The notes beneath the pieces were generated by a model. It saw only the letters and a program-made list of their open reading frames with translations, made no database searches and was not told the origin of the DNA. Shown here piece after piece: positions 19,066 through 29,273 of a stretch of DNA of 64,000 nucleotides; within the stretch, counting starts at the first letter, position 1, and the number at the start of each line of letters is the position of its first letter. The position numbers and the translations under genes are program-made. Origin of the DNA: Lachnospiraceae bacterium (GTDB lineage Bacteria > Bacteroidota > Bacteroidia > Bacteroidales > Muribaculaceae); contig JAMPGZ010000012.1 in the NCBI GenBank assembly GCA_023663655.1, positions 1 through 64,000 on the forward strand, given 5' to 3'.

Positions 19066-20298
19066 CTAATCGCCAAGACGGCGCTTCAAATAAAAAGAAC
19101 GCGTGAACGCAAGAAACAGCAGCGTTCCTGATAACTGCATAAACGCGGCAACCCAAAACGCGGCTGAAAAATCCACAAACTCTGCAATCACACCTCCGGC
19201 AAGAATTCCTATCCCCATTCCAAAATCCCACGAAATGAGAATTGAAGAATTTGCAGTGCCACGTTGATCATGACGCGCCACTTTAATGAACATATTCAAA
19301 AACGCCGGATACATTCTTCCATTTCCAAGCCCGATAAGCAGAGCCGACACATAATAAGTCCATTCATTTATCGATAAAGCAAACAATACATATCCTGCAA
19401 GCGAAAGCGATACTCCCAATGCGCAGCTTTCCGTTATCTTGCCATTACGCAATGCGGTATGCCCCGACAACCGCGACAACACAAGTCCGAGGGAGAGCAG
19501 TGCGAAGAAGACTCCTGTACCGTCAGTTATCCCCAACTCTTTCTGACCATAAATTGCTACATAGTTGCTGAGCATACCCCAACACAATCCGAATAAACAC
19601 ACATTTATCGCCATAAGCCATGCTCGTGAAAGAAAAAAATGATCCAAATCAAGACGCGGCTTTGACTTCTTTATCTCGCGTTCAGGAATCCTGACCGAAG
19701 TGGAACAGAAGAAACCGACCATGGCAAGCAGGAGCGAAAGCCAAAACAGAAGACTGAAATTATCTGTCACACTATAAATATAAATCCCCGCCGACGGAGC
19801 CAACGCCATAGCAAGATTATTGCTTAGACCATAATATCCTATACCCTCATTGCGTCGAGACGACGGAAGTACATCTATAGCCACGGTGGAATTAGCCACA
19901 GTTGCCGCCCCAAACGGAATGCCATGCATTGTCCTCACAATGGCAAACATCAACAGTGTACCTGCGCCTATATAACCCACAAAACAGATAAAAAACGTAA
20001 AAAAGCATATCATGAGCACATTCTTCCGATTAAAACTATCCACGAAGAATCCGCTGAACGGACGCACAAGAAATGTTGCGATAACATAACCCGATAATAC
20101 AATTCCTATCGTGTCTTTATCGGCAGCAAACTGCTGGTCGAGATAAATGGGTAGCAATGGAGTAAGAAGATAAAATGCAAAAAACAGCAGAAAATTAGAG
20201 AACATGACCTTGCAATATTCCGCATTCCACAATCGCTCCGTTGAAATCAGATTCTCATTCTCCACACCAGTCTTCTTATCGCAATTAGACTTTTCCAT
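19066..20298 (-). CDS. Major facilitator superfamily transporter
   Basis: A 410-residue membrane protein with about 12 hydrophobic helices arranged as two halves joined by a charged loop (about residue 190-205, REIKKSKPRLD). The loop 2-3 region FLVRPFSGFFVDSFNRKNV matches the MFS signature. Such proteins are secondary transporters or drug exporters; the substrate cannot be told from sequence. I use the ATG at 20298, ten codons inside the longest frame, because a well-spaced promoter lies just upstream. Confidence 0.88.
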   Translation of the reverse strand: MEKSNCDKKTGVENENLISTERLWNAEYCKVMFSNFLLFFAFYLLTPLLPIYLDQQFAADKDTIGIVLSGYVIATFLVRPFSGFFVDSFNRKNVLMICFFTFFICFVGYIGAGTLLMFAIVRTMHGIPFGAATVANSTVAIDVLPSSRRNEGIGYYGLSNNLAMALAPSAGIYIYSVTDNFSLLFWLSLLLAMVGFFCSTSVRIPEREIKKSKPRLDLDHFFLSRAWLMAINVCLFGLCWGMLSNYVAIYGQKELGITDGTGVFFALLSLGLVLSRLSGHTALRNGKITESCALGVSLSLAGYVLFALSINEWTYYVSALLIGLGNGRMYPAFLNMFIKVARHDQRGTANSSILISWDFGMGIGILAGGVIAEFVDFSAAFWVAAFMQLSGTLLFLAFTRSFYLKRRLGD

Positions 20299-20325
20299 AT
20301 CACTTTTCCACTCTTTATGATACTG

Positions 20326-20357
20326 CAAAATTACTCATAATTCCCATTACTTCAAAA
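20326..20357 (-). promoter_or_regulatory. Promoter of the MFS transporter gene
   Basis: On the minus strand, TTTTG (20353-20357), 19 bases, then TAATTTTG (20326-20333), about 28 bases before the chosen ATG. Confidence 0.75.
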
Positions 20358-20370
20358 CCACATAAAATAG

Positions 20371-20401
20371 ACAGAGGCTGAGAAAAACTCTCAACCTCTG
20401 T
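20371..20401 (-). terminator. Terminator after the outer-membrane barrel gene
   Basis: A 13-bp stem with one G-U pair (20371-20383 with 20389-20401) and a five-base loop. On the minus strand it is followed by a weak T-rich stretch (CTATTTTATG). It lies 13 bases beyond the barrel gene and overlaps the -33 side of the MFS promoter region. Confidence 0.7.
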
Positions 20402-20413
20402 ATGTTTAAAAAG

Positions 20414-23179
20414 TTATCGGCGTCGACCTCCAAATCCGCCGGGTCCGCCGGGTCCACGACGTTCATTACGGTCGGATGGCTGATTTCCTTTTCCAAATGT
20501 ATTGAACCGGTAAGAGAATGTCGCCATGAAATAACGCGTGAGGGAATTATATCTTGTGTCATCGATATAGTTTGCAGTGATACTTCGTGACACGTTCCTT
20601 CTCTGCTGGAGTAAGTCATATCCTGCGATTGTGAATGTCGCAGCCTTACCCTTCAGGAACTGATAAGCGATAGAAGCGTTCCACATCCACTCTTTTTCAT
20701 TATATCCCGCGGCATATCCCTGCGTTGCAGAGAACTGCAACGATGAATTAAGCACAAGTCCGAAAGGAGCATACCACGACGCATCAAACATTCCACCGTA
20801 TGTCTGCACATTCTTATTTGAATTTTTCGATACTGTATTGTGCGTTGTCTGCCATGAATAGGTAGGACGGATCGTGAAATCGAAATTATCTGGACGGAAT
20901 GAAACAGAAACTCGGGGACGCAAACTAAGAGAACCGCTGCGATTACGTACTCCATTGTTAAATCCTATTGACTGTGCATAGCTTGCTGATATATTTCCAT
21001 TGAACGACCATACTTTATTACGGAACGGGAAAGAGATCATCGAGAAAACATCAGCCGACCAATTACCGTTCACATTCTCGTAGGTAGAAATTTGCCCACC
21101 GGTCTCATTATCAAAAGTAGTCTTGGAAACAATGCTGTTGCGCGTCATCGTCGCACGTGCCATAGCCATGATAGAGCGTTGTGCATCAGCATTGAAGTCA
21201 TTGAAACGAATCTGTAGATTATGCGTGAACGAAGGATCAAGGTTGGGGTTACCGACTACCACTCGCAATGGGTTGCTCTTATCGGCTACCGGCTGCAACT
21301 GCTTGATTGACGGCTGACTGGTATTACCGCGATAATCGATATTCAAACTTCTTGTCTTACCCATCTTATAACGATAACGCAAATATGGAGCTAAGTTCCA
21401 CACCCACCGTTCAGGGATATTACGTTCTTCAATTATGAGATCCCGGCTCTTTGACATAGCCGGCATAACTCCAACACCGAGGTCAAGATTATACATCTTA
21501 TTAACTTTCTTAAACCCTACCTGAATACGTTGGTTGAAGAAATCATTGCGGAAACGGTTGCTCAAAGTGTCATTAGCCACAAGTTCATCCATCTCACGGT
21601 CGTACACCATCTTATCGGCATTATTCCATCGGTAGTTAGCACGATAGCTCACCGTGAAGAAATTCCCGTTTTGAACATTACCAATTGGTTCGGTCCAAGT
21701 AAGGCGGGCACCAAGTTGATTATTCCAAGTGTGATTGTCAGTGTACTGATCATACTCGTCAATAGAATCATTCAACAAGAAAAATTTATTATAGCTGTAA
21801 CTATCCTCTTTCTCTCTGGTATCACTCAATGAATAATTCACCGAAACAGAGAACGAACGTCCCGGTCGTGAACGGAAATTGTGATTAAACCATATATCAC
21901 CTGACACTTCGTAAGAATCGCCATCGGAACCTGCCAAGTTAAAACTCTTGGTAACTTGCGACCTATTGGCGTCTCCGGCGTATGTCATTGAAGAATCGGC
22001 ACTTGTCGAATTATTGTAATTCAATCTGAAGCGTGGACGGAATTCAAGAGTTGAGAATGAATCTATCTCCCATTTCAATCGGAAGTTACCCTGCACATTA
22101 TGTCCTTTATCGCGGGAACCGCTCTGGCTATTGTAAAATGAAGTAGAATCAGTGAACAGATATTGACGTTCACGCGATGTGCGTGAGCTTTCATCAGTGT
22201 GAGAATACATCAAGTCACCACCCACACGGAAAGTATCGTCAGATTTTCCCACATTGAAGTTCATACCGAAAGCCTGAGTCGTGGTTATTCCACGTCCCCC
22301 GCCAAAACGGTTAAAACGGTTTCCGTTACTGTCGGTAAATCCTTTTTGATTGATGTTGTTAAAGTTGCCTAAGAATGTTATCTGATTGCTGTTCCAGAAG
22401 CGGTTCACATTAAAGTCAACTTTATAATGATCATCTGTTCCGTATCCGGCATTAGCCACTCCGAAATATCCGTTTTTCATACCGGGCTTAACCGTAAGAT
22501 TGATCACAGTCTCTTCCTCTCCGTCATCAACTCCGGTAAGACGAGCGAGATCACTTTTGCGGTCAACCACCTGAAGCTTGTCAATCATATTCACAGGAAG
22601 GTTCTGTGATGCTACTTTAGGGTCATCCGAGAAGAACTCTTTGCCATCCACAAGTATTTTAGTCACTTTTTTTCCGCCTGCGGTGATACCGCCTTCAGAA
22701 TCTACCTCCACTCCGGGAAGTTTCTTAAGCAGATCCTCCATCACGGCATTAGGCTGTGTCTTATAGGAATCCGCATTATATTCTATAGTGTCCTCCTTTA
22801 CTGTGATTTCAGTCTTGACAGCTGTGACTGTAGCCTCTTTCAACATAACGCTCGACTCTTTCATTACGACAGGGTCAAGAGTCTTTGTGCCCGACTCTAT
22901 TGAAAAATTCCGATAAGCGGTCTCATACCCTATGTATGAAACTGACATGATGTATTTACCGCGATTGACATTACTGAAAGTAAAACCTCCACTCACATTG
23001 GTGGTGGCACCTTTTACAAATGAACTGTCCTTGGCGGCAAGCAACCTTACGGTTGCCTCAATCATCGGTTCGCCGGATGCATCTTTAACAACTCCCTTGA
23101 CATTAGCCGCCGACACTGAGCCGACCGCAACAAGGGACAATAGAAGGATAAAAAGGGGGTTCCTGAGGAATAAACTCAT
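20414..23179 (-). CDS. Outer-membrane beta-barrel protein with carboxypeptidase-regulatory-like domain
   Basis: A 921-residue protein with a signal peptide (1-24, ending VSAA), a carboxypeptidase-regulatory-like beta-sandwich (about 25-110, VKGVVKDASGEPMIEATV), a TonB-receptor plug-like segment (MEDLLKKLPGVEVDSEGGITAGGKKVTKILVDGK trimmed: key residues LPGVEV near 150) and a long barrel. This is the OMP_b-brl_3 family of Bacteroidota, TonB-receptor relatives whose cargo is mostly unknown. The end is a Gly/Pro/Arg tail (RRGPGGPGGFGGRRR). No SusD partner lies beside it. Confidence 0.85.
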   Translation of the reverse strand: MSLFLRNPLFILLLSLVAVGSVSAANVKGVVKDASGEPMIEATVRLLAAKDSSFVKGATTNVSGGFTFSNVNRGKYIMSVSYIGYETAYRNFSIESGTKTLDPVVMKESSVMLKEATVTAVKTEITVKEDTIEYNADSYKTQPNAVMEDLLKKLPGVEVDSEGGITAGGKKVTKILVDGKEFFSDDPKVASQNLPVNMIDKLQVVDRKSDLARLTGVDDGEEETVINLTVKPGMKNGYFGVANAGYGTDDHYKVDFNVNRFWNSNQITFLGNFNNINQKGFTDSNGNRFNRFGGGRGITTTQAFGMNFNVGKSDDTFRVGGDLMYSHTDESSRTSRERQYLFTDSTSFYNSQSGSRDKGHNVQGNFRLKWEIDSFSTLEFRPRFRLNYNNSTSADSSMTYAGDANRSQVTKSFNLAGSDGDSYEVSGDIWFNHNFRSRPGRSFSVSVNYSLSDTREKEDSYSYNKFFLLNDSIDEYDQYTDNHTWNNQLGARLTWTEPIGNVQNGNFFTVSYRANYRWNNADKMVYDREMDELVANDTLSNRFRNDFFNQRIQVGFKKVNKMYNLDLGVGVMPAMSKSRDLIIEERNIPERWVWNLAPYLRYRYKMGKTRSLNIDYRGNTSQPSIKQLQPVADKSNPLRVVVGNPNLDPSFTHNLQIRFNDFNADAQRSIMAMARATMTRNSIVSKTTFDNETGGQISTYENVNGNWSADVFSMISFPFRNKVWSFNGNISASYAQSIGFNNGVRNRSGSLSLRPRVSVSFRPDNFDFTIRPTYSWQTTHNTVSKNSNKNVQTYGGMFDASWYAPFGLVLNSSLQFSATQGYAAGYNEKEWMWNASIAYQFLKGKAATFTIAGYDLLQQRRNVSRSITANYIDDTRYNSLTRYFMATFSYRFNTFGKGNQPSDRNERRGPGGPGGFGGRRR

Positions 23180-23269
23180 TTTGGTAGTCTGTATATAGAT
23201 TGTTAGAAAGTATTCACAATCCTTTAGACTATCTAACTAAAAAAGGTTTAATCGAAGTCGTCACTTTTT

Positions 23270-23746
23270 TTACTCAAATTCAGAAAAAGCCAATGGAAGA
23301 AGCGATTTTACCGACGGAAGCACATATATGCTGTCCGAACCGGCAAGAATCACCTTAACATCACCATCAGCAAGAGTCTCATATTCCAATAATGCTTGAC
23401 GACAAGCACCGCATGGCGATACCGGAGCGGCAGTATATGCTCCCGAAGTGTCACGTGCGGCAATAGCTATGACTCGGAATTGAGCATCAGGATAACGTGC
23501 ATGGGCGTAATATGCGGCAGAACGCTCGGCACACGTCCCCGAAGGATAAGCGGCATTCTCCTGATTGGCGCCGGTCACAATCTCTCCATTGGAAAGCAAA
23601 ATCGCAGCACCAACAGAAAAACGACTGTAAGGAGCATAGGAATTATATGTCATTTCACGTGCCTCATCCACGAGCCGACGCTCTGTAGCGTCAAGCTCGT
23701 CGTAGGAGGCTATCGTTAAAGGGATAATCAATTGACGGATATCCAT
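23270..23746 (-). CDS. cdd: Cytidine deaminase
   Basis: Converts cytidine and deoxycytidine to uridine forms in pyrimidine salvage. The 158-residue protein has the zinc motifs of the tetrameric class: TCAERSA (Cys72, proton-shuttling Glu74) and PCGACRQ (Cys112, Cys115). It follows fabH by 16 bases on the same strand and may share the fabH transcript. Confidence 0.95.
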   Translation of the reverse strand: MDIRQLIIPLTIASYDELDATERRLVDEAREMTYNSYAPYSRFSVGAAILLSNGEIVTGANQENAAYPSGTCAERSAAYYAHARYPDAQFRVIAIAARDTSGAYTAAPVSPCGACRQALLEYETLADGDVKVILAGSDSIYVLPSVKSLLPLAFSEFE

Positions 23747-23768
23747 AATTGAGAAGAGAGTTTAAAGA

Positions 23769-24752
23769 TTATATATCCCAGATGATATAAAGAGCGCCCC
23801 AGGTAAAACCGGCGCCGAATGCGGTAAGTATTATCTTGTCGCCTTTCTTCAGTTTATCTTTATACTCATCAAGACACAACGGTATAGATGCCGCTGAGGT
23901 ATTGCCATAATGCTCGATATTTACAAGCACCTTTTCAGGGCTTATTCCTGAACGCTCGGCTACCGCTTCGATGATGCGGAGATTGGCTTGATGAGGCACC
24001 AGCCAGTCAACATCCTCAACACTCAGACCATTACGTTCCATTACTGTCAATGATGATGTGAGCATATCTGTCACAGCGTGCTTGTAGACAGCACGACCCT
24101 CTTGGTATACGAAATGCTCGCGGGCGTCAACAGTTTCATGCGATGCCGGAAGGACTGAACCACCGGCTTTCATCAGCAAGTGGGGCAATCCGGTTCCATC
24201 GATGTGGAAAACACCGTCGATTATACCGGTCTTGTCATCGGAAGGCTCGATAAGCATACATCCGGCTCCGTCGCCAAACAACGGACAGGTAGTGCGGTCT
24301 TCATAATTGGTCATTGACGACATTTTTTCTGCGGCAACAACAATTATTTTCTTATACATTCCACCACGAATGTAGGCTGCGGCGTCTTGCAATGCAACCA
24401 AAAAACCGGCACAAGCAGCTTGAATATCGTAAGCATACGCATTGGTCATCTTACATTCATGAGCTATGATTGAGCCGGTGGAGGGGAAACGATAATCGGG
24501 ATTGGAAGTCGCGCAGATCAACAGATCAACCTCTTCGGGTGAAGTGCCGGTTGATTCGAGCAGTTTATTTACCGCCTTTATTCCAAGATAGGAAGAACCT
24601 GCGCCCTCTTTCTTTAATATACGACGTTCTTTGATACCCACACGGGTGGTAATCCACTCATCATTGGTGTCAACCATCTGCGAAAGCATCTCATTGTCAA
24701 GAATCTCTTCGGGAGCATACGAAGCTATACCTGATATTCTCGGATATTGCAT
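23769..24752 (-). CDS. fabH: 3-oxoacyl-ACP synthase III
   Basis: Starts fatty-acid chains by condensing acetyl-CoA (or a branched primer) with malonyl-ACP. The 327-residue protein shows the Cys-His-Asn triad: IQAACAGF (Cys114), VPHQANLRI and HYGNTSAAS. The closing GAGFTWGA is typical. It lies 103 bases downstream of rpmF in the conserved DUF177-rpmF-fabH order. Confidence 0.97.
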   Translation of the reverse strand: MQYPRISGIASYAPEEILDNEMLSQMVDTNDEWITTRVGIKERRILKKEGAGSSYLGIKAVNKLLESTGTSPEEVDLLICATSNPDYRFPSTGSIIAHECKMTNAYAYDIQAACAGFLVALQDAAAYIRGGMYKKIIVVAAEKMSSMTNYEDRTTCPLFGDGAGCMLIEPSDDKTGIIDGVFHIDGTGLPHLLMKAGGSVLPASHETVDAREHFVYQEGRAVYKHAVTDMLTSSLTVMERNGLSVEDVDWLVPHQANLRIIEAVAERSGISPEKVLVNIEHYGNTSAASIPLCLDEYKDKLKKGDKIILTAFGAGFTWGALYIIWDI

Positions 24753-24855
24753 GATATGACTGATTTATTGTTTATAAGTAAAAAAATATCTTCATGCCGG
24801 AACTCTTGACGGGCTCCGGCGATGAAGTAATCGAAGAAGAGAGAAATTTAACAGT

Positions 24856-25041
24856 TTAGACTGCTGCAGGCTTTTCGATAGCCACTTTACCACGATAGTA
24901 TCCGCAAGTGGGGCATACAGTGTGGTAAATATGCCATGAACCGCAGTGTGAGCAAATTGCCAATGTGGGTTCAAGAGCCTTGTCGTGAGTTCTACGCTTT
25001 GCAGTACGAGTCTTTGATTGTCTACGTTTAGGATGTGCCAT
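24856..25041 (-). CDS. rpmF: Ribosomal protein L32
   Basis: A 61-residue 50S subunit protein. It begins MAHPKRRQSKTRT and has two zinc-binding CxxC pairs, ICSHCG and CPTCGYY. It lies between DUF177 and fabH, its usual place. Confidence 0.97.
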   Translation of the reverse strand: MAHPKRRQSKTRTAKRRTHDKALEPTLAICSHCGSWHIYHTVCPTCGYYRGKVAIEKPAAV

Positions 25042-25065
25042 TTTCTATTATGTTTAGTTATATTT

Positions 25066-25662
25066 TTATTGTTCGTTATCCTTATTCTTCAATTTTTTCA
25101 ATTCATCCCAGCGGGGATCGGAAGGAGCATCTTCAACCGGATCAATGTCATCAATCGATTCCATCAGTTCCTCAACCATCTCGCCATCCTCACCTTCTAT
25201 GCTGGATGCCGGTGAACGGTGCTTACGCAGCAATGTGCTCATCGCACGATTACATTTACCCATCGGATGAACATGCTTGATGGGCACCGTAAGCGCTACC
25301 GTATCATACAGGATATAAGCGATGTTCAAGAAGTTGTCGCTTTCCGGTATCACAAGCAGGTTGTCAGAGTCATCATTGTAGTCTTCGCCATATTTCACGA
25401 ATACATGGTACTCTGTATCAACAGGCCACTGCATTTCATCAAGGCATCTGTCACAGAGCAAGGTAATCTCGCCCGACACCTTCAATGTGAGTTCAAATAC
25501 ATCACCTTTCACATTGACTGTAGCAATAACTTTAAGGCGAGCATCACGTATGTCCGCGCTCTCCATATCCTCAAAGAATTGCTTGCCAAGTTCATATTCA
25601 AACTCGTGGCTTCCAGAGGGTAGTGATTTTAACGGCAGCTTATAAGCTGAAAACTTTCCCAC
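25066..25662 (-). CDS. DUF177 (YceD) family protein
   Basis: A 198-residue cytoplasmic protein of the DUF177 family, recognised by its place before rpmF and by the CDRCLDEMQWP segment (about 89-99) after a beta-rich N-terminus. The family is implicated in 23S rRNA processing in plants and bacteria. The last 60 residues are acidic and probably disordered. The start codon is GTG (25662). Confidence 0.88.
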   Translation of the reverse strand: MGKFSAYKLPLKSLPSGSHEFEYELGKQFFEDMESADIRDARLKVIATVNVKGDVFELTLKVSGEITLLCDRCLDEMQWPVDTEYHVFVKYGEDYNDDSDNLLVIPESDNFLNIAYILYDTVALTVPIKHVHPMGKCNRAMSTLLRKHRSPASSIEGEDGEMVEELMESIDDIDPVEDAPSDPRWDELKKLKNKDNEQ

Positions 25663-25804
25663 TTTATATTTGTGTTATTAGTACAAAAATCGCCGCAAAG
25701 TTAAGGTTTTTCGCCCAATTAAGCAACTTTTACCTCATTTTTTCGCATCGACCCAATCAAGGAATCAGCAAAGAATGGATTTCAGCACCTGAATTCAAGC
25801 TAAA

Positions 25805-28186
25805 TCATCTATTCCAAATCAATATGCGGTCGAGCGTGACCCCTGACGTTGATGGTATGAATGTCAATGTATGAGGACGCCCGTCGTTCTTAACCCTGAA
25901 CTTGCGTATTGCTTGATTTTCCAGCACATTGAGTTTCCACTCCTCACTGCGACCACGAGTGGCATAGTCTACATTTTCAGCCACAGCTTGACCATCAATC
26001 GCCAAAGTGAAACTCAATCCTCCATCATCGACAGGATGAGTAGGCAAAAGCCTCACATCTATGGTGATCGAATCACTGCCACCTATCGCCGGAATATCAA
26101 AGTCCAAAGCAACATCCTTATCGACATCGACCGCCCCTCCGTTATAACCAAGATTATGACACGCCACAAAATCCCCCTTGCCATCCGAGCCATTGAATCT
26201 CGCTTCAGGCACGACAGCTTCAGGCACTGAATCAACAGCCATCTCGCAAGATGCCTTCCCGAATACTGGCAATTTTCGTGGAGCCATATCCATTATGCCA
26301 TTCCACTTTCCTTCATTATGAATGCCATTGTTATATATTGCGGTAAGCGCGACTATGCTGTCATACGCCTCGTCACTCCTGCTTTTCGGAGATAGATCAT
26401 AACTGCTCAACTGTGCATCGATAAATTTCAGATTCATCTGCGCTGCGGCTTGAACAGGATATTTTACAAGTTGGAAATAACAATCAGCCTTGTCAGTAGA
26501 TACAACTTCTGAAATCGCTTCCACCTTATTCGAGATGGCAACATATTCATCACGTCGTTTCAACAATGAATCCACACTCCACTTGTTGCCCCTTATTGTG
26601 CTGTAATACTCCCGGTTCTTCTCTTCAACACGCGTGTTAGCCATAAATTCAGGTTTTTTAATGAAAGCGAGTCTGTAATGCTCATTCATGGCGGGCAGCA
26701 ATTCACGTCCGGCATCATCGCCAAACTCACGCTTCAGAAACCCTTCCAAATGATTCTCAACACCATCGGCGGCAACCTTATCAATATTCCACGCCATATC
26801 CATGAAAAGCTCTATCTGATATTCCGCAGGCTTTATGTCACCAACATTCAGAATCCATATCCTGTCTATACCACGATTATACGCACTATGCATCTGATGA
26901 AACAGAAGATATGGGCTGAACGTGCCAAGCCATAGATAATCATGAGGCCTGCCCCAATAGGAAACATGATAATAGATGCCGTTACCGCCTTTACGCACAC
27001 GCTCCGACTCAGTTGGAAAATGCTTTACATAGCCATAGTTATCATCACACCACATCAACGTGACATCATCAGGCACCTCCAGTCCGGCATTATATATGTC
27101 AAGCACCTCCTTATACGGGATAAACACCTGAGGCACTTTCGTCACATCGTCATTCACATATCGCTTCAATAGATCACGCTGATCGATGAAAACACGCTCT
27201 ATGACTTTTTTCCGGTCCTTCACGCTTTTAGCGCCTTTCATCGCTCCGTCATGCACGCCGCGCATCCCCAAGGTATAGAAAATTTCCTGATCGGCAACCT
27301 CCTTTACTCTGTCTTCCCAAAACCGGTAAACTTCAGCGCCATTATTCACATAGTCATATTCCCCTTTTCCTCTTCGCGACCATTCTCCAGCCGCATTACA
27401 AGCCATAGGCTCACAATGCGAACCTCCGATATAAATGCCATATTTACGTGCCACCTCCCGGTTACCATCTGTCAGGAAAAATGGCATAGTGCATTCATGC
27501 ATCGCAGGCCAGAAAGTATTGGCACGCAACCTGAGCATCAGCTCAAATATCCTGGAGCAAGTCTTAGGTCCTATTTTGCCAAGACCACATTCAGGTTCAT
27601 AATTGTTGCCGCTCCATGGCATCAATCCCCAGTCCTCGTCATTAATAAAAATACCTCGATATGCTACATCGGGAGATTGAAATTCACAATAACCCGAGGA
27701 CAAACTAAACTCCTTGAGAGCGACAGGCTCTGAATCAGCCCACCATTCCCATGGCGAAACACCCATACGGCGGCTCAACTCCATCACTCCGTATGCAGCT
27801 CCATGACTGTCGCTGCCGGCAACAAGAAGCGTGCCGTCGCCAAGGACTTTGATTCCAAACGCCTCCCATTTTCCATCAATGGAGTCAAGCATTGAAACAG
27901 CCTCGTGAAACCGGCATCGCAAATCAGCCGACAAGCCTACGACTATGTCCCCACCGGAAGACACCATTTCCGAATCGGCGTCAAGCACCTTGCCCATATC
28001 ACGACAGAAAAGCTCTATAGCCGACCGAATCACAGGCTCAGGAGCAGCACCACATTCTATCTTCACCCTATCGCCACGTGCGATACGGAACTCTCCTCCA
28101 TACGACTCAAAAGCCGCAATAGCAATGATCGCAAGCCCAAGCAGCATACACTTCACCGGCAACACGCCTGATAAATGCCTCTCCAT
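25805..28186 (-). CDS. Glycoside hydrolase family 115 protein (xylan alpha-1,2-glucuronidase type)
   Basis: A 793-residue exported enzyme with an N-terminal signal (about 1-30). Family GH115 is recognised from the central strings YRGIFINDEDWGL, LRANTFWPAMHE, GGSHCEPM and YHVSYWGRPHDYLWLGT. GH115 enzymes remove glucuronic acid side chains from xylan. The C-terminal 130 residues form a beta-sandwich like the family's closing domain. No SusC/SusD pair or other xylanase flanks it. The exact substrate is not proven. Confidence 0.88.
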   Translation of the reverse strand: MERHLSGVLPVKCMLLGLAIIAIAAFESYGGEFRIARGDRVKIECGAAPEPVIRSAIELFCRDMGKVLDADSEMVSSGGDIVVGLSADLRCRFHEAVSMLDSIDGKWEAFGIKVLGDGTLLVAGSDSHGAAYGVMELSRRMGVSPWEWWADSEPVALKEFSLSSGYCEFQSPDVAYRGIFINDEDWGLMPWSGNNYEPECGLGKIGPKTCSRIFELMLRLRANTFWPAMHECTMPFFLTDGNREVARKYGIYIGGSHCEPMACNAAGEWSRRGKGEYDYVNNGAEVYRFWEDRVKEVADQEIFYTLGMRGVHDGAMKGAKSVKDRKKVIERVFIDQRDLLKRYVNDDVTKVPQVFIPYKEVLDIYNAGLEVPDDVTLMWCDDNYGYVKHFPTESERVRKGGNGIYYHVSYWGRPHDYLWLGTFSPYLLFHQMHSAYNRGIDRIWILNVGDIKPAEYQIELFMDMAWNIDKVAADGVENHLEGFLKREFGDDAGRELLPAMNEHYRLAFIKKPEFMANTRVEEKNREYYSTIRGNKWSVDSLLKRRDEYVAISNKVEAISEVVSTDKADCYFQLVKYPVQAAAQMNLKFIDAQLSSYDLSPKSRSDEAYDSIVALTAIYNNGIHNEGKWNGIMDMAPRKLPVFGKASCEMAVDSVPEAVVPEARFNGSDGKGDFVACHNLGYNGGAVDVDKDVALDFDIPAIGGSDSITIDVRLLPTHPVDDGGLSFTLAIDGQAVAENVDYATRGRSEEWKLNVLENQAIRKFRVKNDGRPHTLTFIPSTSGVTLDRILIWNR

Positions 28187-28211
28187 AAATCCAAGTTATA
28201 TGAATTTCAAT

Positions 28212-29273
28212 TTATATGCCCATCAAATCTCGGAATATATCCATCGCAGCCACGATGTCGTCACTTTCAGGATATTGATTTATTTCTATTTCACCCGGAG
28301 CTGACAGAAGCGTGAAATTAATCTTCCCACCGGAATTTTTCTTATCATGACGCATATATTCCAATAGTTTATCATAATCGCGGCAATCTATAGCCGGCGC
28401 GCCGTAATTATCCCTTACAAAGCTCGCCACACGATGCAACACCGATGATGGAAATCCAAGGACGATGTGACTTAGCACAAGTTCCACGACACATCCCCAT
28501 GCAACTGCATATCCATGAGGAACAGGCGCATTTCTTTCAAGCGCGAGACTCTCAAATGCGTGCCCAACGGTGTGCCCGAGATTCAAAGCCTTTCTTATCC
28601 CCTTTTCAAATGGATCCTGCTCCACGACACGTCGCTTCACGTTCACCGATTCTTCAAGCAACGATAAAAGTTGGACGACATCAAGTTTGTCCAACTCATA
28701 ATCAAGTAACCTGTCTAATGATACGGCACTTTCGAGAAGTCCGTGTTTAAGCATCTCAGCATAGCCTGACTTAACCTCTTCGAGCGGCAACGTCTCAAAA
28801 AAGCGGGTCGAAATCACCACAGCATCGGCTTCTTTGAACACTCCTATCTCATTCTTGAATCGGTTAAAATTAACTCCTGTTTTACCGCCGACTGCAGCAT
28901 CCACCGCCGACAACAATGTAGTGGGAAGATTGATGAATCTGAGCCCTCTCTTAAATGTCGCGGCAGCAAATCCACCCATGTCAGTGATGACTCCGCCACC
29001 AATATTGACGACAATAGAATGACGGTCGGCACCGCCCTGCTGCAACTCCTCCCATATTTTCGACAATGAATGGATGTTCTTATTTTCATCGCCGGGAGCC
29101 GTAGAAATCACTTGCGCCCGTGACACACTCGGAGACTCGGCAGCAATCAACGGCACCACTTTCTCTTTCGTGTTATCGTCGCATATAACAAACACTTTCC
29201 CGCCGAAACCCGACAGGATTCTTTCGAGTTCAGCCCCTACACTATTGGTAAATATTATATCTTGATGTTCCAT
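28212..29273 (-). CDS. aroB: 3-dehydroquinate synthase
   Basis: Second step of the shikimate pathway, NAD-dependent, cytoplasmic. The 353-residue protein has GGGVITDMGGFAA (NAD site), LPTTLLSAVDAAVGGKTGVN, and the metal-binding LNLGHTVGHAFE. Its start overlaps the stop of the upstream HAD gene by one base. It supplies chorismate for the trp genes at the right end of the window. Confidence 0.97.
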   Translation of the reverse strand: MEHQDIIFTNSVGAELERILSGFGGKVFVICDDNTKEKVVPLIAAESPSVSRAQVISTAPGDENKNIHSLSKIWEELQQGGADRHSIVVNIGGGVITDMGGFAAATFKRGLRFINLPTTLLSAVDAAVGGKTGVNFNRFKNEIGVFKEADAVVISTRFFETLPLEEVKSGYAEMLKHGLLESAVSLDRLLDYELDKLDVVQLLSLLEESVNVKRRVVEQDPFEKGIRKALNLGHTVGHAFESLALERNAPVPHGYAVAWGCVVELVLSHIVLGFPSSVLHRVASFVRDNYGAPAIDCRDYDKLLEYMRHDKKNSGGKINFTLLSAPGEIEINQYPESDDIVAAMDIFRDLMGI